Shown here one piece after another: positions 6,575 to 12,527 of a stretch of DNA of 12,527 bases; positions within the stretch are counted from its first letter, which is position 1; the number at the start of each line of letters is the position of its first letter. The stretch comes from Oscillospiraceae bacterium. GTDB taxonomy: Bacteria; Bacillota_A; Clostridia; Saccharofermentanales; Saccharofermentanaceae. Location of the stretch: positions 1-12,527 of the forward strand of contig CADCPU010000005.1 of NCBI GenBank assembly GCA_902803365.1. Direction: 5' to 3'. The position numbers and the translations under genes were made by a program. Under the pieces are notes generated by a model. It had not been told where the DNA came from, made no database searches, and worked only from the letters and a program-made list of their open reading frames with translations.

Positions 6575-6684
6575 GCAACACCAATCATTTATACACAATT
6601 ACGGCGGAAAATGCTCCATAAAATATATAACACAGGAAAAAAAGCAGTTTTGTCACATATTTGTAGTTCTTCTTTGATAAGCGA

Positions 6685-6693
6685 TGATATAAT
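6685..6693 (+). promoter_or_regulatory. Extended -10 promoter for the MBL-fold hydrolase
   Basis: TGATATAAT is a consensus -10 hexamer (6688-6693) with the TGn extension. No good -35 box lies at normal distance, which is typical of extended -10 promoters. The ATG at 6716 follows, with GGAGG at 6704-6708. Confidence 0.6.
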
Positions 6694-6715
6694 CACCCCA
6701 TCTGGAGGATAGGAT

Positions 6716-7405
6716 ATGTTGAAGTTTTTGGGAAGAGGCTCCGCCTTTATGGACGAGAACAACAGTGCTTATTTTGTCGCGAACAATGAGCTGATACTGC
6801 TCGATTGCCCTATAAGCGCTTTCGTCAAATTGAAGAAAAAAGATCTTAAGTCTTATGATCACATCTATGTGTTGATAACCCATACGCATGGTGATCACGC
6901 AGGCGGAACGGCTATGCTGATCGACTATAACTACTTCCTTACCGGCACTCCCGTTACTGTAGTTGCACCTTCAAAGGAAGTTCTCGACGACTTGAATTAC
7001 CTGTTCAGAAACATCGAAGGATGCGGAAGATCTTGGTATGAACTGATCGAAGGTAAGGACTTAAACAAAGACTGGTACGTAACATCGATACCTACAACGC
7101 ACTCTGAGGAACTCAAGGGCAAGTGCTTCGGTTACTGCCTGGATATAAACGGCACGAGGGTTGTCTATACAGGCGACACCAATACTCTCGATCCTTATAT
7201 TCCGTACCTTACGGAAGGATCGTATTTATACACCGAAGTAACATACTACGATTCGCCTGTCCACATCCGGTGCGAAAAGTATAAGGCTCAGATAGCGGAT
7301 ATCGTAAAAAAAGGGATCAAAGTCTATCTCATGCATCTTGATGAGGAAGAAAAGATCTTAGAGATAATGCGTGGAACAGGAGCCGAGCCGGCACCTCTCG
7401 ATTAA
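6716..7405 (+). CDS. MBL-fold metallo-hydrolase
   Basis: A 229-residue cytosolic protein with the complete zinc-ligand set of the metallo-beta-lactamase fold: HTHGDH (His56, His58, Asp60, His61), His129 in PTTHS, Asp154 in YTGDTN and His207 in LMHLD. The N-terminal strands and the GDTN motif look closer to RNase Z/phosphodiesterase-like members than to lactamases or glyoxalases. The protein is short (RNase Z itself is usually about 300) and I do not see the RNase Z exosite arm. The substrate is therefore open: a phosphodiester or a small-molecule ester are both possible. The start is ATG 6716 with GGAGG seven bases upstream. It is transcribed alone, divergent from the lipoprotein triplet, and ends at a terminator shared with thrH. 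Confidence 0.93.
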   Translation: MLKFLGRGSAFMDENNSAYFVANNELILLDCPISAFVKLKKKDLKSYDHIYVLITHTHGDHAGGTAMLIDYNYFLTGTPVTVVAPSKEVLDDLNYLFRNIEGCGRSWYELIEGKDLNKDWYVTSIPTTHSEELKGKCFGYCLDINGTRVVYTGDTNTLDPYIPYLTEGSYLYTEVTYYDSPVHIRCEKYKAQIADIVKKGIKVYLMHLDEEEKILEIMRGTGAEPAPLD

Positions 7406-7436
7406 AAAGATCCAATCTGTCAAAGAGCAATCTAAA

Positions 7437-7471
7437 AGGGGCATCACCGTGAAGTGATACCCCTCTGTTTT
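7437..7471. terminator. Bidirectional terminator between MBL gene and thrH
   Basis: AGGGG (7437-7441) pairs with CCCCT (7460-7464), and ATCAC (7443-7447) with GTGAT (7454-7458), around a CGTGAA loop with a single mismatch. A TTTT follows on each strand. It lies between two convergent genes and can serve both. Confidence 0.8.
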
Positions 7472-7483
7472 CGAGCAAAAATA

Positions 7484-8086
7484 TCAGTTGAGCGCGCCCC
7501 TTATCAAAGCAAGGAAATCATCAAATTCTTCAACTGCAGGAATGTCAGGATTATCAGCTTTGATCTTATCCGTGCTCCTGAAAAGGAAACCTGCTTTACT
7601 TGCCTTGATCATGGCAAGATCGTTATAGCTGTCGCCTGCTGCAATAGTCTCAAAACCCATGGCCTGGAGACCGCGAACGGTGGTAAGCTTGGAATTCTCG
7701 ATCCTCATCTTAAATCCCGTGATCTCACCTGACTCTGCTACCTCGAGAGTATTGCAGAACAATGTAGGATAACCGAGCTTTGCCATAAGAGGCATTGCAA
7801 ACTGTGTAAATGTATCGCTCAAGATGATAACCTGAGCTTCACTTCTCAATTCATCCAGGAACTTTTTTGCACCCGGAAGAGGGTCGATCCTGCTTATTAC
7901 ATCCTGGATCTCCTTAAGACCGAGGCCATGCTCTTTAAGGATACCGAGTCTCCATCTCATAAGCTTATCGTAATCAGGTTCGTCGCGGGTAGTTTTCTTA
8001 AGTTCGGGGATACCCGATTCCTCCGCAAAAGCGATCCAGATCTCAGGGACCAAAACGCCCTCCATATCAAGACAGACAATATCCAT
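7484..8086 (-). CDS. thrH: Phosphoserine phosphatase / homoserine phosphotransferase ThrH (HAD family)
   Basis: A 200-residue HAD-superfamily enzyme that closely resembles Pseudomonas ThrH (about 205 residues) along its length. Motif I is DMEGVL with the nucleophile Asp7 and Glu9 in place of the second Asp, and it is followed by VPEIWIAFAE, a ThrH hallmark. Motif II is Ser90-Asp91 in ILSDTF, the motif III Lys is in ENSK (~133), and motif IV is GDSYND (151-156). ThrH removes phosphate from phosphoserine and can transfer it to homoserine, linking serine and threonine synthesis. Which activity dominates here cannot be told. ATG 8086 has CGGAGG seven bases upstream. It is a single-gene unit with no serine or threonine genes nearby. 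A perfect inverted repeat lies in its leader (8107-8121). Confidence in the family is high. Confidence 0.94.
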   Translation of the reverse strand: MDIVCLDMEGVLVPEIWIAFAEESGIPELKKTTRDEPDYDKLMRWRLGILKEHGLGLKEIQDVISRIDPLPGAKKFLDELRSEAQVIILSDTFTQFAMPLMAKLGYPTLFCNTLEVAESGEITGFKMRIENSKLTTVRGLQAMGFETIAAGDSYNDLAMIKASKAGFLFRSTDKIKADNPDIPAVEEFDDFLALIRGALN

Positions 8087-8106
8087 AAATTACCTCCGAG
8101 TCTTTT

Positions 8107-8121
8107 CTCAACACTGTTGAG
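8107..8121. promoter_or_regulatory. Inverted repeat in the thrH leader
   Basis: CTCAACACTGTTGAG is a perfect palindrome of two seven-base arms around one base, about 20 bases upstream of the thrH ATG. A one-base loop is unfavourable for an RNA hairpin, so a dimeric regulator site is the likelier reading. No regulator gene is adjacent. Confidence 0.35.
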
Positions 8122-8184
8122 CCTAAAGGAAATCAACGCCAATTTCAAGAGCATTTTCCATAATCTTCTTCCTTTTTTGAGCAA

Positions 8185-8212
8185 CTGTCACAATTAACCG
8201 GTAAATTATAAT
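8185..8212 (+). promoter_or_regulatory. Probable promoter for the FecR-like gene
   Basis: A perfect TATAAT -10 box (8207-8212) follows a weak -35 box CTGTCA (8185-8190) after 16 bases. The leader to the GTG start at 8314 would be about 95 bases, AT-rich, with no clear riboswitch or terminator structure. Confidence 0.5.
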
Positions 8213-8313
8213 TAATGCTTATATATATAATGCCCTTGAATATGAAACGGAAAGAAATTAAAATATATTTGTTTAATATGATTTTTTTCATTTATTAATT
8301 GGAGGCTGTTGTT

Positions 8314-9960
8314 GTGGATAATATAACTTATTTGCAGAGACCTGTTAACAAAAGTAAGCAGAAGAAAAAGATGATCCTCATCATTGCTATCATCGCTGTC
8401 GTTCTTATCGCAGCAGGTGTTGCTTCTTATTTCATCTACGGAATGTACAAGGAAAAGACAATGGGTATCACCCGTGCAGTCGGTCTTGTTTCCGTCGAGA
8501 CAAACGGATCTTCCGACAAAGTAACACGTAACGTCCGTATCAAGAGCGGAAGTCAGGTAAGCACATTCGGTGAGAGCTTGGCATCTGTTGAGATCGATGA
8601 GACAAACTTCTGTACTCTCGAAGAGAATACAAAAGCAACTTATTTCAAGGAAGGCAAAGACTACAAGGTTCAGCTCACTGCCGGCGGTTGCTTCTTTGAA
8701 GCTAAGAATGCTCAGACAGAGGGAAAGAAGTTCACTGTTGAATCCAACTTCATGTCTGTAAACGTAGATAATTGCTCCGGTTACCTTAAGATCGAAGGTT
8801 CCAAGGTCAACATCCTTGTAATCACAAACGGTAAGGCAATCGTAGATGTAAAGAATCCTGCAACAGGCGAAGCAAAGACTGTTGAAGTCCCTGCAGGAAG
8901 AAAGCTCAAGCTCAGCACAGAGAAGGGCCTTGACCTCAACATGTCCAAGGTAGTTGAGGAACACCTCCCTGCTCTCGCTATCACAATGCTCCGTAAGGAT
9001 ACTGCTCTCCTCACAAAGTGCTGTAAGGATTGCCAGTGGAATTCTTCCAAGATCTTGATGCTCGCACGCGGCACATATGATATGGCTTACTCCGAGGAAG
9101 TTAAGGATGCTCTTAAGGAAGAGTCCATCGAGACACTCCCTCCTACGGCTACACCTAAGCCGGCAGGCAGTGACGACGAGGAGATCGAAGAGGAAGAGGA
9201 GGAGATCGAGGTTATCTCCGGTGATGAGGAAGAAGAATCCTCTACACAGAAGAAGGCAACAAACACTCCTCGTCCTACAAAGAAGCCTAAGGACAACAAG
9301 AAGGATGATAAGACTGCAGAAGTAGCTGATTCCGGTTCTTCTTCAGAGGATAACGCTCCTGCTGATTCCGGTAACACAGCTCCTACGAGCAACTCCAACA
9401 ACAGCGGTTCCAAGAAGCCTACTGCTACACCTAAGGCATCTTCCGCTAAGAACCCTACAACAAAGCCTACAAACACAAAGGCTCCTACAGCTACAACAAA
9501 GCCTGGCGTTAAGCCTACTGCAACTGTAAAGCCTGCTAATACATCCAAGGATCCTACAAAGGCACCTACTAAGGCACCTACGAAGGCACCTGAAGCTACA
9601 AAGGCTCCTACAAACACAAAGGCACCTACGAAGGCTCCTGAGGCAACAAAGGCTCCTACTAAGGCACCTGAAGCAACAAAGGCACCGACCAAGGAACCTA
9701 CAAAGGCTCCTACTAAGGAACCAACTAAGGCACCTACAGCAACACCTGTTCCTGCAACGGCAACTCCGGTTCCTGCTACGGCAACACCTGTTCCTGCTAC
9801 ACCTACACCGGTACCTGCTACGGCAACACCTGTTCCGGCTACACCTACAGATGCTCCTGTTATCACAGATGAACCTGTTATCACGGATGAGCCTGTTATC
9901 ACAGATGAACCGGTTATCACAGATGAGCCTGTTGATAACCCTACAGACGGTCAGGAATGA
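8314..9960 (+). CDS. Membrane-anchored FecR-like protein with Pro/Thr-rich repeat tail (GTG start)
   Basis: A protein of about 548 residues. The start is GTG 8314, eight bases after GGAGG; a TTG at 8299 in the same frame is part of the Shine-Dalgarno site and is not the start. The order is a short basic cytosolic N-terminus with KKK, one membrane helix (~20-42), a FecR-like all-beta domain (~50-215), an acidic patch of Glu/Asp (~285-310), and a disordered Pro/Thr/Lys tail to the C-terminus. The FecR-like region shows the pattern of repeated short strands with AVGLVSV, a SGSQVSTFGES turn, LTAGGCFFEA, and a late ITNGKAIV then VPAGRKL. The topology puts this domain outside the cell, with the tail suited to crossing the peptidoglycan. 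There is no LPXTG sorting signal. Classical FecR proteins regulate a sigma factor, but none is adjacent, so a sensory or structural role is open. Downstream after 18 bases is a zinc-ribbon membrane protein. Confidence 0.88.
   Translation: MDNITYLQRPVNKSKQKKKMILIIAIIAVVLIAAGVASYFIYGMYKEKTMGITRAVGLVSVETNGSSDKVTRNVRIKSGSQVSTFGESLASVEIDETNFCTLEENTKATYFKEGKDYKVQLTAGGCFFEAKNAQTEGKKFTVESNFMSVNVDNCSGYLKIEGSKVNILVITNGKAIVDVKNPATGEAKTVEVPAGRKLKLSTEKGLDLNMSKVVEEHLPALAITMLRKDTALLTKCCKDCQWNSSKILMLARGTYDMAYSEEVKDALKEESIETLPPTATPKPAGSDDEEIEEEEEEIEVISGDEEEESSTQKKATNTPRPTKKPKDNKKDDKTAEVADSGSSSEDNAPADSGNTAPTSNSNNSGSKKPTATPKASSAKNPTTKPTNTKAPTATTKPGVKPTATVKPANTSKDPTKAPTKAPTKAPEATKAPTNTKAPTKAPEATKAPTKAPEATKAPTKEPTKAPTKEPTKAPTATPVPATATPVPATATPVPATPTPVPATATPVPATPTDAPVITDEPVITDEPVITDEPVITDEPVDNPTDGQE
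9550..9741 (+). repeat. TKAP/TKEP low-complexity repeat region within the FecR-like gene
   Basis: The sequence encodes many irregular copies of Thr-Lys-Ala-Pro or Thr-Lys-Glu-Pro, some separated by Glu-Ala-Thr. Synonymous codons differ between copies (ACT, ACA, ACG, ACC for Thr), so these are not fresh duplications and selection on the protein pattern is likely. Confidence 0.85.
9742..9846 (+). repeat. Five 21-base in-frame repeats (TPVPATA/P)
   Basis: Five consecutive units of seven codons begin at 9742, 9763, 9784, 9805 and 9826. Each encodes TPVPAT plus Ala or Pro. The DNA copies differ at synonymous positions. Confidence 0.9.
9856..9927 (+). repeat. Four 18-base in-frame repeats (PVITDE)
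   Basis: Four tandem units of six codons start at 9856, 9874, 9892 and 9910, each encoding PVITDE. The DNA copies differ at only one to three bases, making this the least diverged repeat block and the most likely to vary in copy number. Confidence 0.92.
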
Positions 9961-9978
9961 TATCTTTAACGGAGATTT

Positions 9979-10722
9979 ATGAAATTAGATCAACTGTTCA
10001 AGAAAAAAACTCATTTTGAAGATGAGGATTTTGAAAAAATGTATCAGGAGGAAATCAATCGATTTCCCCCTGTTTTTCATATCGTGGGAGAAAAAAGAGA
10101 GACCGGCTTTAAGTCATACATAATCTTTAATGCCGTATATGCACTCGTATGCATATTCTGTCTCTACAAGGACCTGCCCCTGATGTTTTCCAAGCTCGGC
10201 ATCATCATCGCAGCAAGTATCCTGCTCATGATACTCTTCGATAAAGAGAATGTTTTCGGAGTCGTAGCACTCATTACTTTTTCGAGTCTTTTGCTGGTAG
10301 CGAAGGCACCGCTCTATCTGATGATCTTCTTCTTTCTCGGAATGGTTTGGGCCGCAATAGCATTCGGAATACAGCACATTGCTTTCAAGAAGGCTCAGAA
10401 CAGATCTGCAGAACTTTACAAGCTCGAGTTGGAGCACACGATACGAGAGCACAGGAAGGCCACTAATCCGATGGCTTATGTTGATGATTATGAGCTCCCT
10501 GAGATCAAGTATTGTCCTCTATGCGGATTCTCGATCCCGGAAGGCGAAGAGACATGCTATCACTGTAATCCCGACAATGCGCCTGACAAGGAACCGCCTA
10601 AGCCTGCTATCGGAAAGTTTGCGGCACCTGTCACCTGGCCCGTATCGAGTTCAGGCCCGGGTCTTAAGAAAGACGATGCGTCATCTTCAGGTTCAAGCGA
10701 TGCAGACGATGTAGTTATTTAA
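9979..10722 (+). CDS. Four-helix membrane protein with C-terminal zinc ribbon
   Basis: A 247-residue protein I do not recognise as a named family. An acidic/basic cytosolic N-terminus (1-45) is followed by four hydrophobic segments (~47-63, 73-88, 92-108, 110-136), then a charged helix (~137-165) and a zinc-ribbon pair of CxxC knuckles: Cys179-x2-Cys182 and Cys193-x2-Cys196 (CPLCGF ... CYHC). The tail is Pro-, Ser- and Asp-rich and probably disordered. The zinc ribbon would face the cytosol. ATG 9979 has CGGAG about five bases upstream and follows the FecR-like gene by 18 bases, so the two are probably co-transcribed and may work together at the membrane. Its stop codon overlaps that of the convergent peptidase gene in the four bases TTAA. 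Coding status is near certain; function is unknown. Confidence 0.88.
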   Translation: MKLDQLFKKKTHFEDEDFEKMYQEEINRFPPVFHIVGEKRETGFKSYIIFNAVYALVCIFCLYKDLPLMFSKLGIIIAASILLMILFDKENVFGVVALITFSSLLLVAKAPLYLMIFFFLGMVWAAIAFGIQHIAFKKAQNRSAELYKLELEHTIREHRKATNPMAYVDDYELPEIKYCPLCGFSIPEGEETCYHCNPDNAPDKEPPKPAIGKFAAPVTWPVSSSGPGLKKDDASSSGSSDADDVVI

Positions 10723-12527
10723 TCTTCAAGGAAGAAGATCTCTTCACCGTCGATCTCGAAAGCAACGAAGTCAGTCAGGAGATAATCTCCGTAAGCATCT
10801 TCGATATCGAAAGCATAATAGTAAACAGCATCTTCAAGCGGACAGTATTCGATCTCGAACTGTCCGCTTACTTTATATTCGTCACCGCGATAGATGTCTT
10901 CCTCTCCATAGTAAAGAGGCGTGATGACATCACCCTTGCCGATCTCGATGATATTTCTGGCACTGGCACCGGTATTATCGATTCCGTCCCATGCTCCTTC
11001 TACGGTGATCGACCAGTCGGCATCCTGACGGATCCTGAGGTAGGTCTCACGGCCGTTTAAGAGGATAGGAGAAGTATAGAGGATATGATCCTCGTCAAGT
11101 TCAACGAGATAAGTCGCGAGGTTCTGACCGTCAGGAAGAGACATCCAGTATCCGTCGAACATATCGGCAAAGTAATTGTTTTCCCAATCGCAGATGACAT
11201 CATATGTCTCACCCAGCTCGAGTATGTCGTCTTCGAACTCCTCAAATACTACGGCATAGACATCGGACGTGTTGTTCCAACCGTTCTCGTCGAGCGAGAA
11301 CCAGTAATTGCCGTCCTCGTTTACCTGCGGCTTATCCTGGAAAGTGATGAGAGGGCTTTCTCCCGTAACAGAAACATCGTCACCGTAATCCCAGTATGAC
11401 GACTCCTCCTGCTCATACTCATAGTAGCCTGTCGAAGAATCGACCGTATAAGATTCTGATGTGCCGAATCCCCAAAGTTCCAATATCTGAAGAAGATCAT
11501 CCGCATAATCGTAGGAGGAATTCGAAGAGTTGACATTCCCCTTACCCTGCCTGTCTACGAAAGACAGATAATACGGGCTTACACAGATCGTGCTGAAGAT
11601 CGCAAGTTCCGAAGAGCCCTGGATCACGATCGGATAGTAAGTCGCAAGACCTGCTGCATTCCTGTGAAGATCACCGGTGACGTTATATACGACCAGATCG
11701 TTCAAGAGTTCATTAAATACTTCGCGTGCTCCGCTTATATCGCCACATGAAATTATAAGACCTCCGAGATCCATCATGTTCGTATAGCCTTCGATCCTGT
11801 TATTGGCACCAAAGGTATCTGCCTTGGATACGCCTCGTGCGATCTCTGCCATGACCTCGGCATCTTCAGTCGCCTCATATAGAGACTTCGAAAACAGATT
11901 GTAATCTTCAAGGAACTTGTCCACTTTGCTTAAGTCAGTAACTGACAAGGTCGCGATATCGCCGCCCTCAGTCTTTAAGCAGCCATCAAGGAAACTGTCG
12001 CAGACTACCTTACCGAGTTCAAGGCCGTCGCTGTCAGGATCATTTGCCAGAAACTTTCCGATAGCCTTATAATCCCAGCCGTAGCCCGGCTCGCTCTCTT
12101 CAGAGGCATACATGTAATCCGCATATGTAGCAAGGATATTGGCAGTCTCTATGGTGCCCATGATGCAGGCATCAAAACCTATGAAATCAAACTTACAGGT
12201 CATATTCTGATAAGCACTCAAAAGCGCCGCATCCATCTCGCGCAATGTCAGGGAATCACTTCCACTGAGCTCATCAAAACAGATACCGTTGACACTTCCG
12301 CCGCCGTGATCCCAAAGTATCACACCCATATGCTCGGACGGATACTCTTCTATTCCCCAGTTCAAGAAATCAGCCAGTGTCGCCGCATCGCCCATATTCC
12401 TTCTTTGCACCTTATCAAGCACGGATATCGAACCGTCTGATATCAGAAGTCTCGTGTTATATGAAGGACTGCAGTAATCGTTCTGCCAATACCTCGTTCC
12501 GCCCGCCTCGATAACGAAGCGCACATC
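10719..12527 (-). CDS. Clostripain-like cysteine peptidase, family C11 (5' end outside window)
   Basis: The frame is open from the right edge to a stop at 10719, about 602 codons; the true start, and any signal peptide, is missing. A GTG at 12524 is almost certainly an internal Val. The visible part carries the C11 catalytic dyad: His in VILWDHGGGS (~residue 73 of the visible part) and Cys in IGFDACIMG (~120), spaced as in clostripain, followed by the family's YMYASEESEPGYGW stretch. After the peptidase region (~1-330) comes an acidic, Tyr-rich beta-type C-terminal part (~350-601), rich in Asp/Glu, of unknown role. Such proteins are usually secreted or surface-bound and cleave after Arg or Lys; this specificity is inferred from the family. 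It is convergent with the zinc-ribbon protein gene with no room for a terminator between them. Confidence 0.93.
   Translation of the reverse strand, partial: DVRFVIEAGGTRYWQNDYCSPSYNTRLLISDGSISVLDKVQRRNMGDAATLADFLNWGIEEYPSEHMGVILWDHGGGSVNGICFDELSGSDSLTLREMDAALLSAYQNMTCKFDFIGFDACIMGTIETANILATYADYMYASEESEPGYGWDYKAIGKFLANDPDSDGLELGKVVCDSFLDGCLKTEGGDIATLSVTDLSKVDKFLEDYNLFSKSLYEATEDAEVMAEIARGVSKADTFGANNRIEGYTNMMDLGGLIISCGDISGAREVFNELLNDLVVYNVTGDLHRNAAGLATYYPIVIQGSSELAIFSTICVSPYYLSFVDRQGKGNVNSSNSSYDYADDLLQILELWGFGTSESYTVDSSTGYYEYEQEESSYWDYGDDVSVTGESPLITFQDKPQVNEDGNYWFSLDENGWNNTSDVYAVVFEEFEDDILELGETYDVICDWENNYFADMFDGYWMSLPDGQNLATYLVELDEDHILYTSPILLNGRETYLRIRQDADWSITVEGAWDGIDNTGASARNIIEIGKGDVITPLYYGEEDIYRGDEYKVSGQFEIEYCPLEDAVYYYAFDIEDAYGDYLLTDFVAFEIDGEEIFFLED

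Noticed and set aside
8212..8964. 250-codon open frame on the minus strand opposite the FecR-like gene
   Set aside because: It is antisense to a well-supported gene, its Cys-rich translation has no domain pattern, and no ribosome binding site precedes it.
9087..9920. 277-codon open frame on the minus strand rich in Val, Gly and Ala repeats
   Set aside because: The repeats are the complement of the Pro/Thr repeats of the FecR-like gene; long open frames opposite such tracts arise from codon bias.
9550..9927. Regular repeats that could suggest a CRISPR array
   Set aside because: The repeats are in frame, have no unique spacers and encode a Pro/Thr-rich protein tail.

Overview
The window looks like chromosomal DNA of an anaerobic, Gram-positive Clostridia-type bacterium (Lachnospiraceae or a relative such as Saccharofermentans). 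The support is the mid-range GC by eye, strong AGGAGG-type ribosome binding sites, sigma-A promoters, intrinsic terminators, lipobox lipoproteins, a YozG/DUF2975 pair, and a Pro/Thr-rich wall-spanning protein. The lineage is inferred from gene content; there is no rRNA or marker gene. I see no tRNA, rRNA, CRISPR array, transposase or phage gene.

Layout: (1) 1-1958, minus: the first ~652 codons of a large polytopic membrane protein (SCO7613-like) that runs off the left edge, with a strong promoter at 2008-2035. (2) 2134-4192, minus: a compact three-gene operon of a DUF2975 membrane protein (YoaS-like), a small Cro/CI-type regulator (YozG-like) and a DUF4153/DUF4173 membrane protein. It has a clear promoter with repeat-type candidate operators and ends in an intrinsic terminator. 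(3) 4317-6470, minus: three tandem lipoprotein genes that are diverged copies of one another, each followed by its own terminator; I recognise no described family. (4) 6716-7405, plus: a stand-alone metallo-beta-lactamase-fold hydrolase, convergent with thrH (7484-8086, minus) across a shared bidirectional terminator. (5) 8314-10722, plus: a two-gene unit encoding a membrane-anchored FecR-like protein with a long Pro/Thr repeat tail, and a four-helix membrane protein with a C-terminal zinc ribbon. (6) 10719-12527, minus: the C-terminal ~600 residues of a clostripain-like (C11) peptidase, convergent with and overlapping the previous gene by 4 bases; its 5' end lies outside the window.

Almost every product is predicted to be in the membrane or outside the cell, so the stretch reads as a cell-envelope locus with two cytosolic enzymes (MBL hydrolase, ThrH) inserted. 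The most unusual items are the triplicated lipoprotein family; the junction at 5720-5781, where a terminator, a promoter and a Shine-Dalgarno sequence are superimposed; and the FecR/zinc-ribbon pair, which has no sigma factor beside it. Two genes appear to start at non-ATG codons (TTG at 6470, GTG at 8314).
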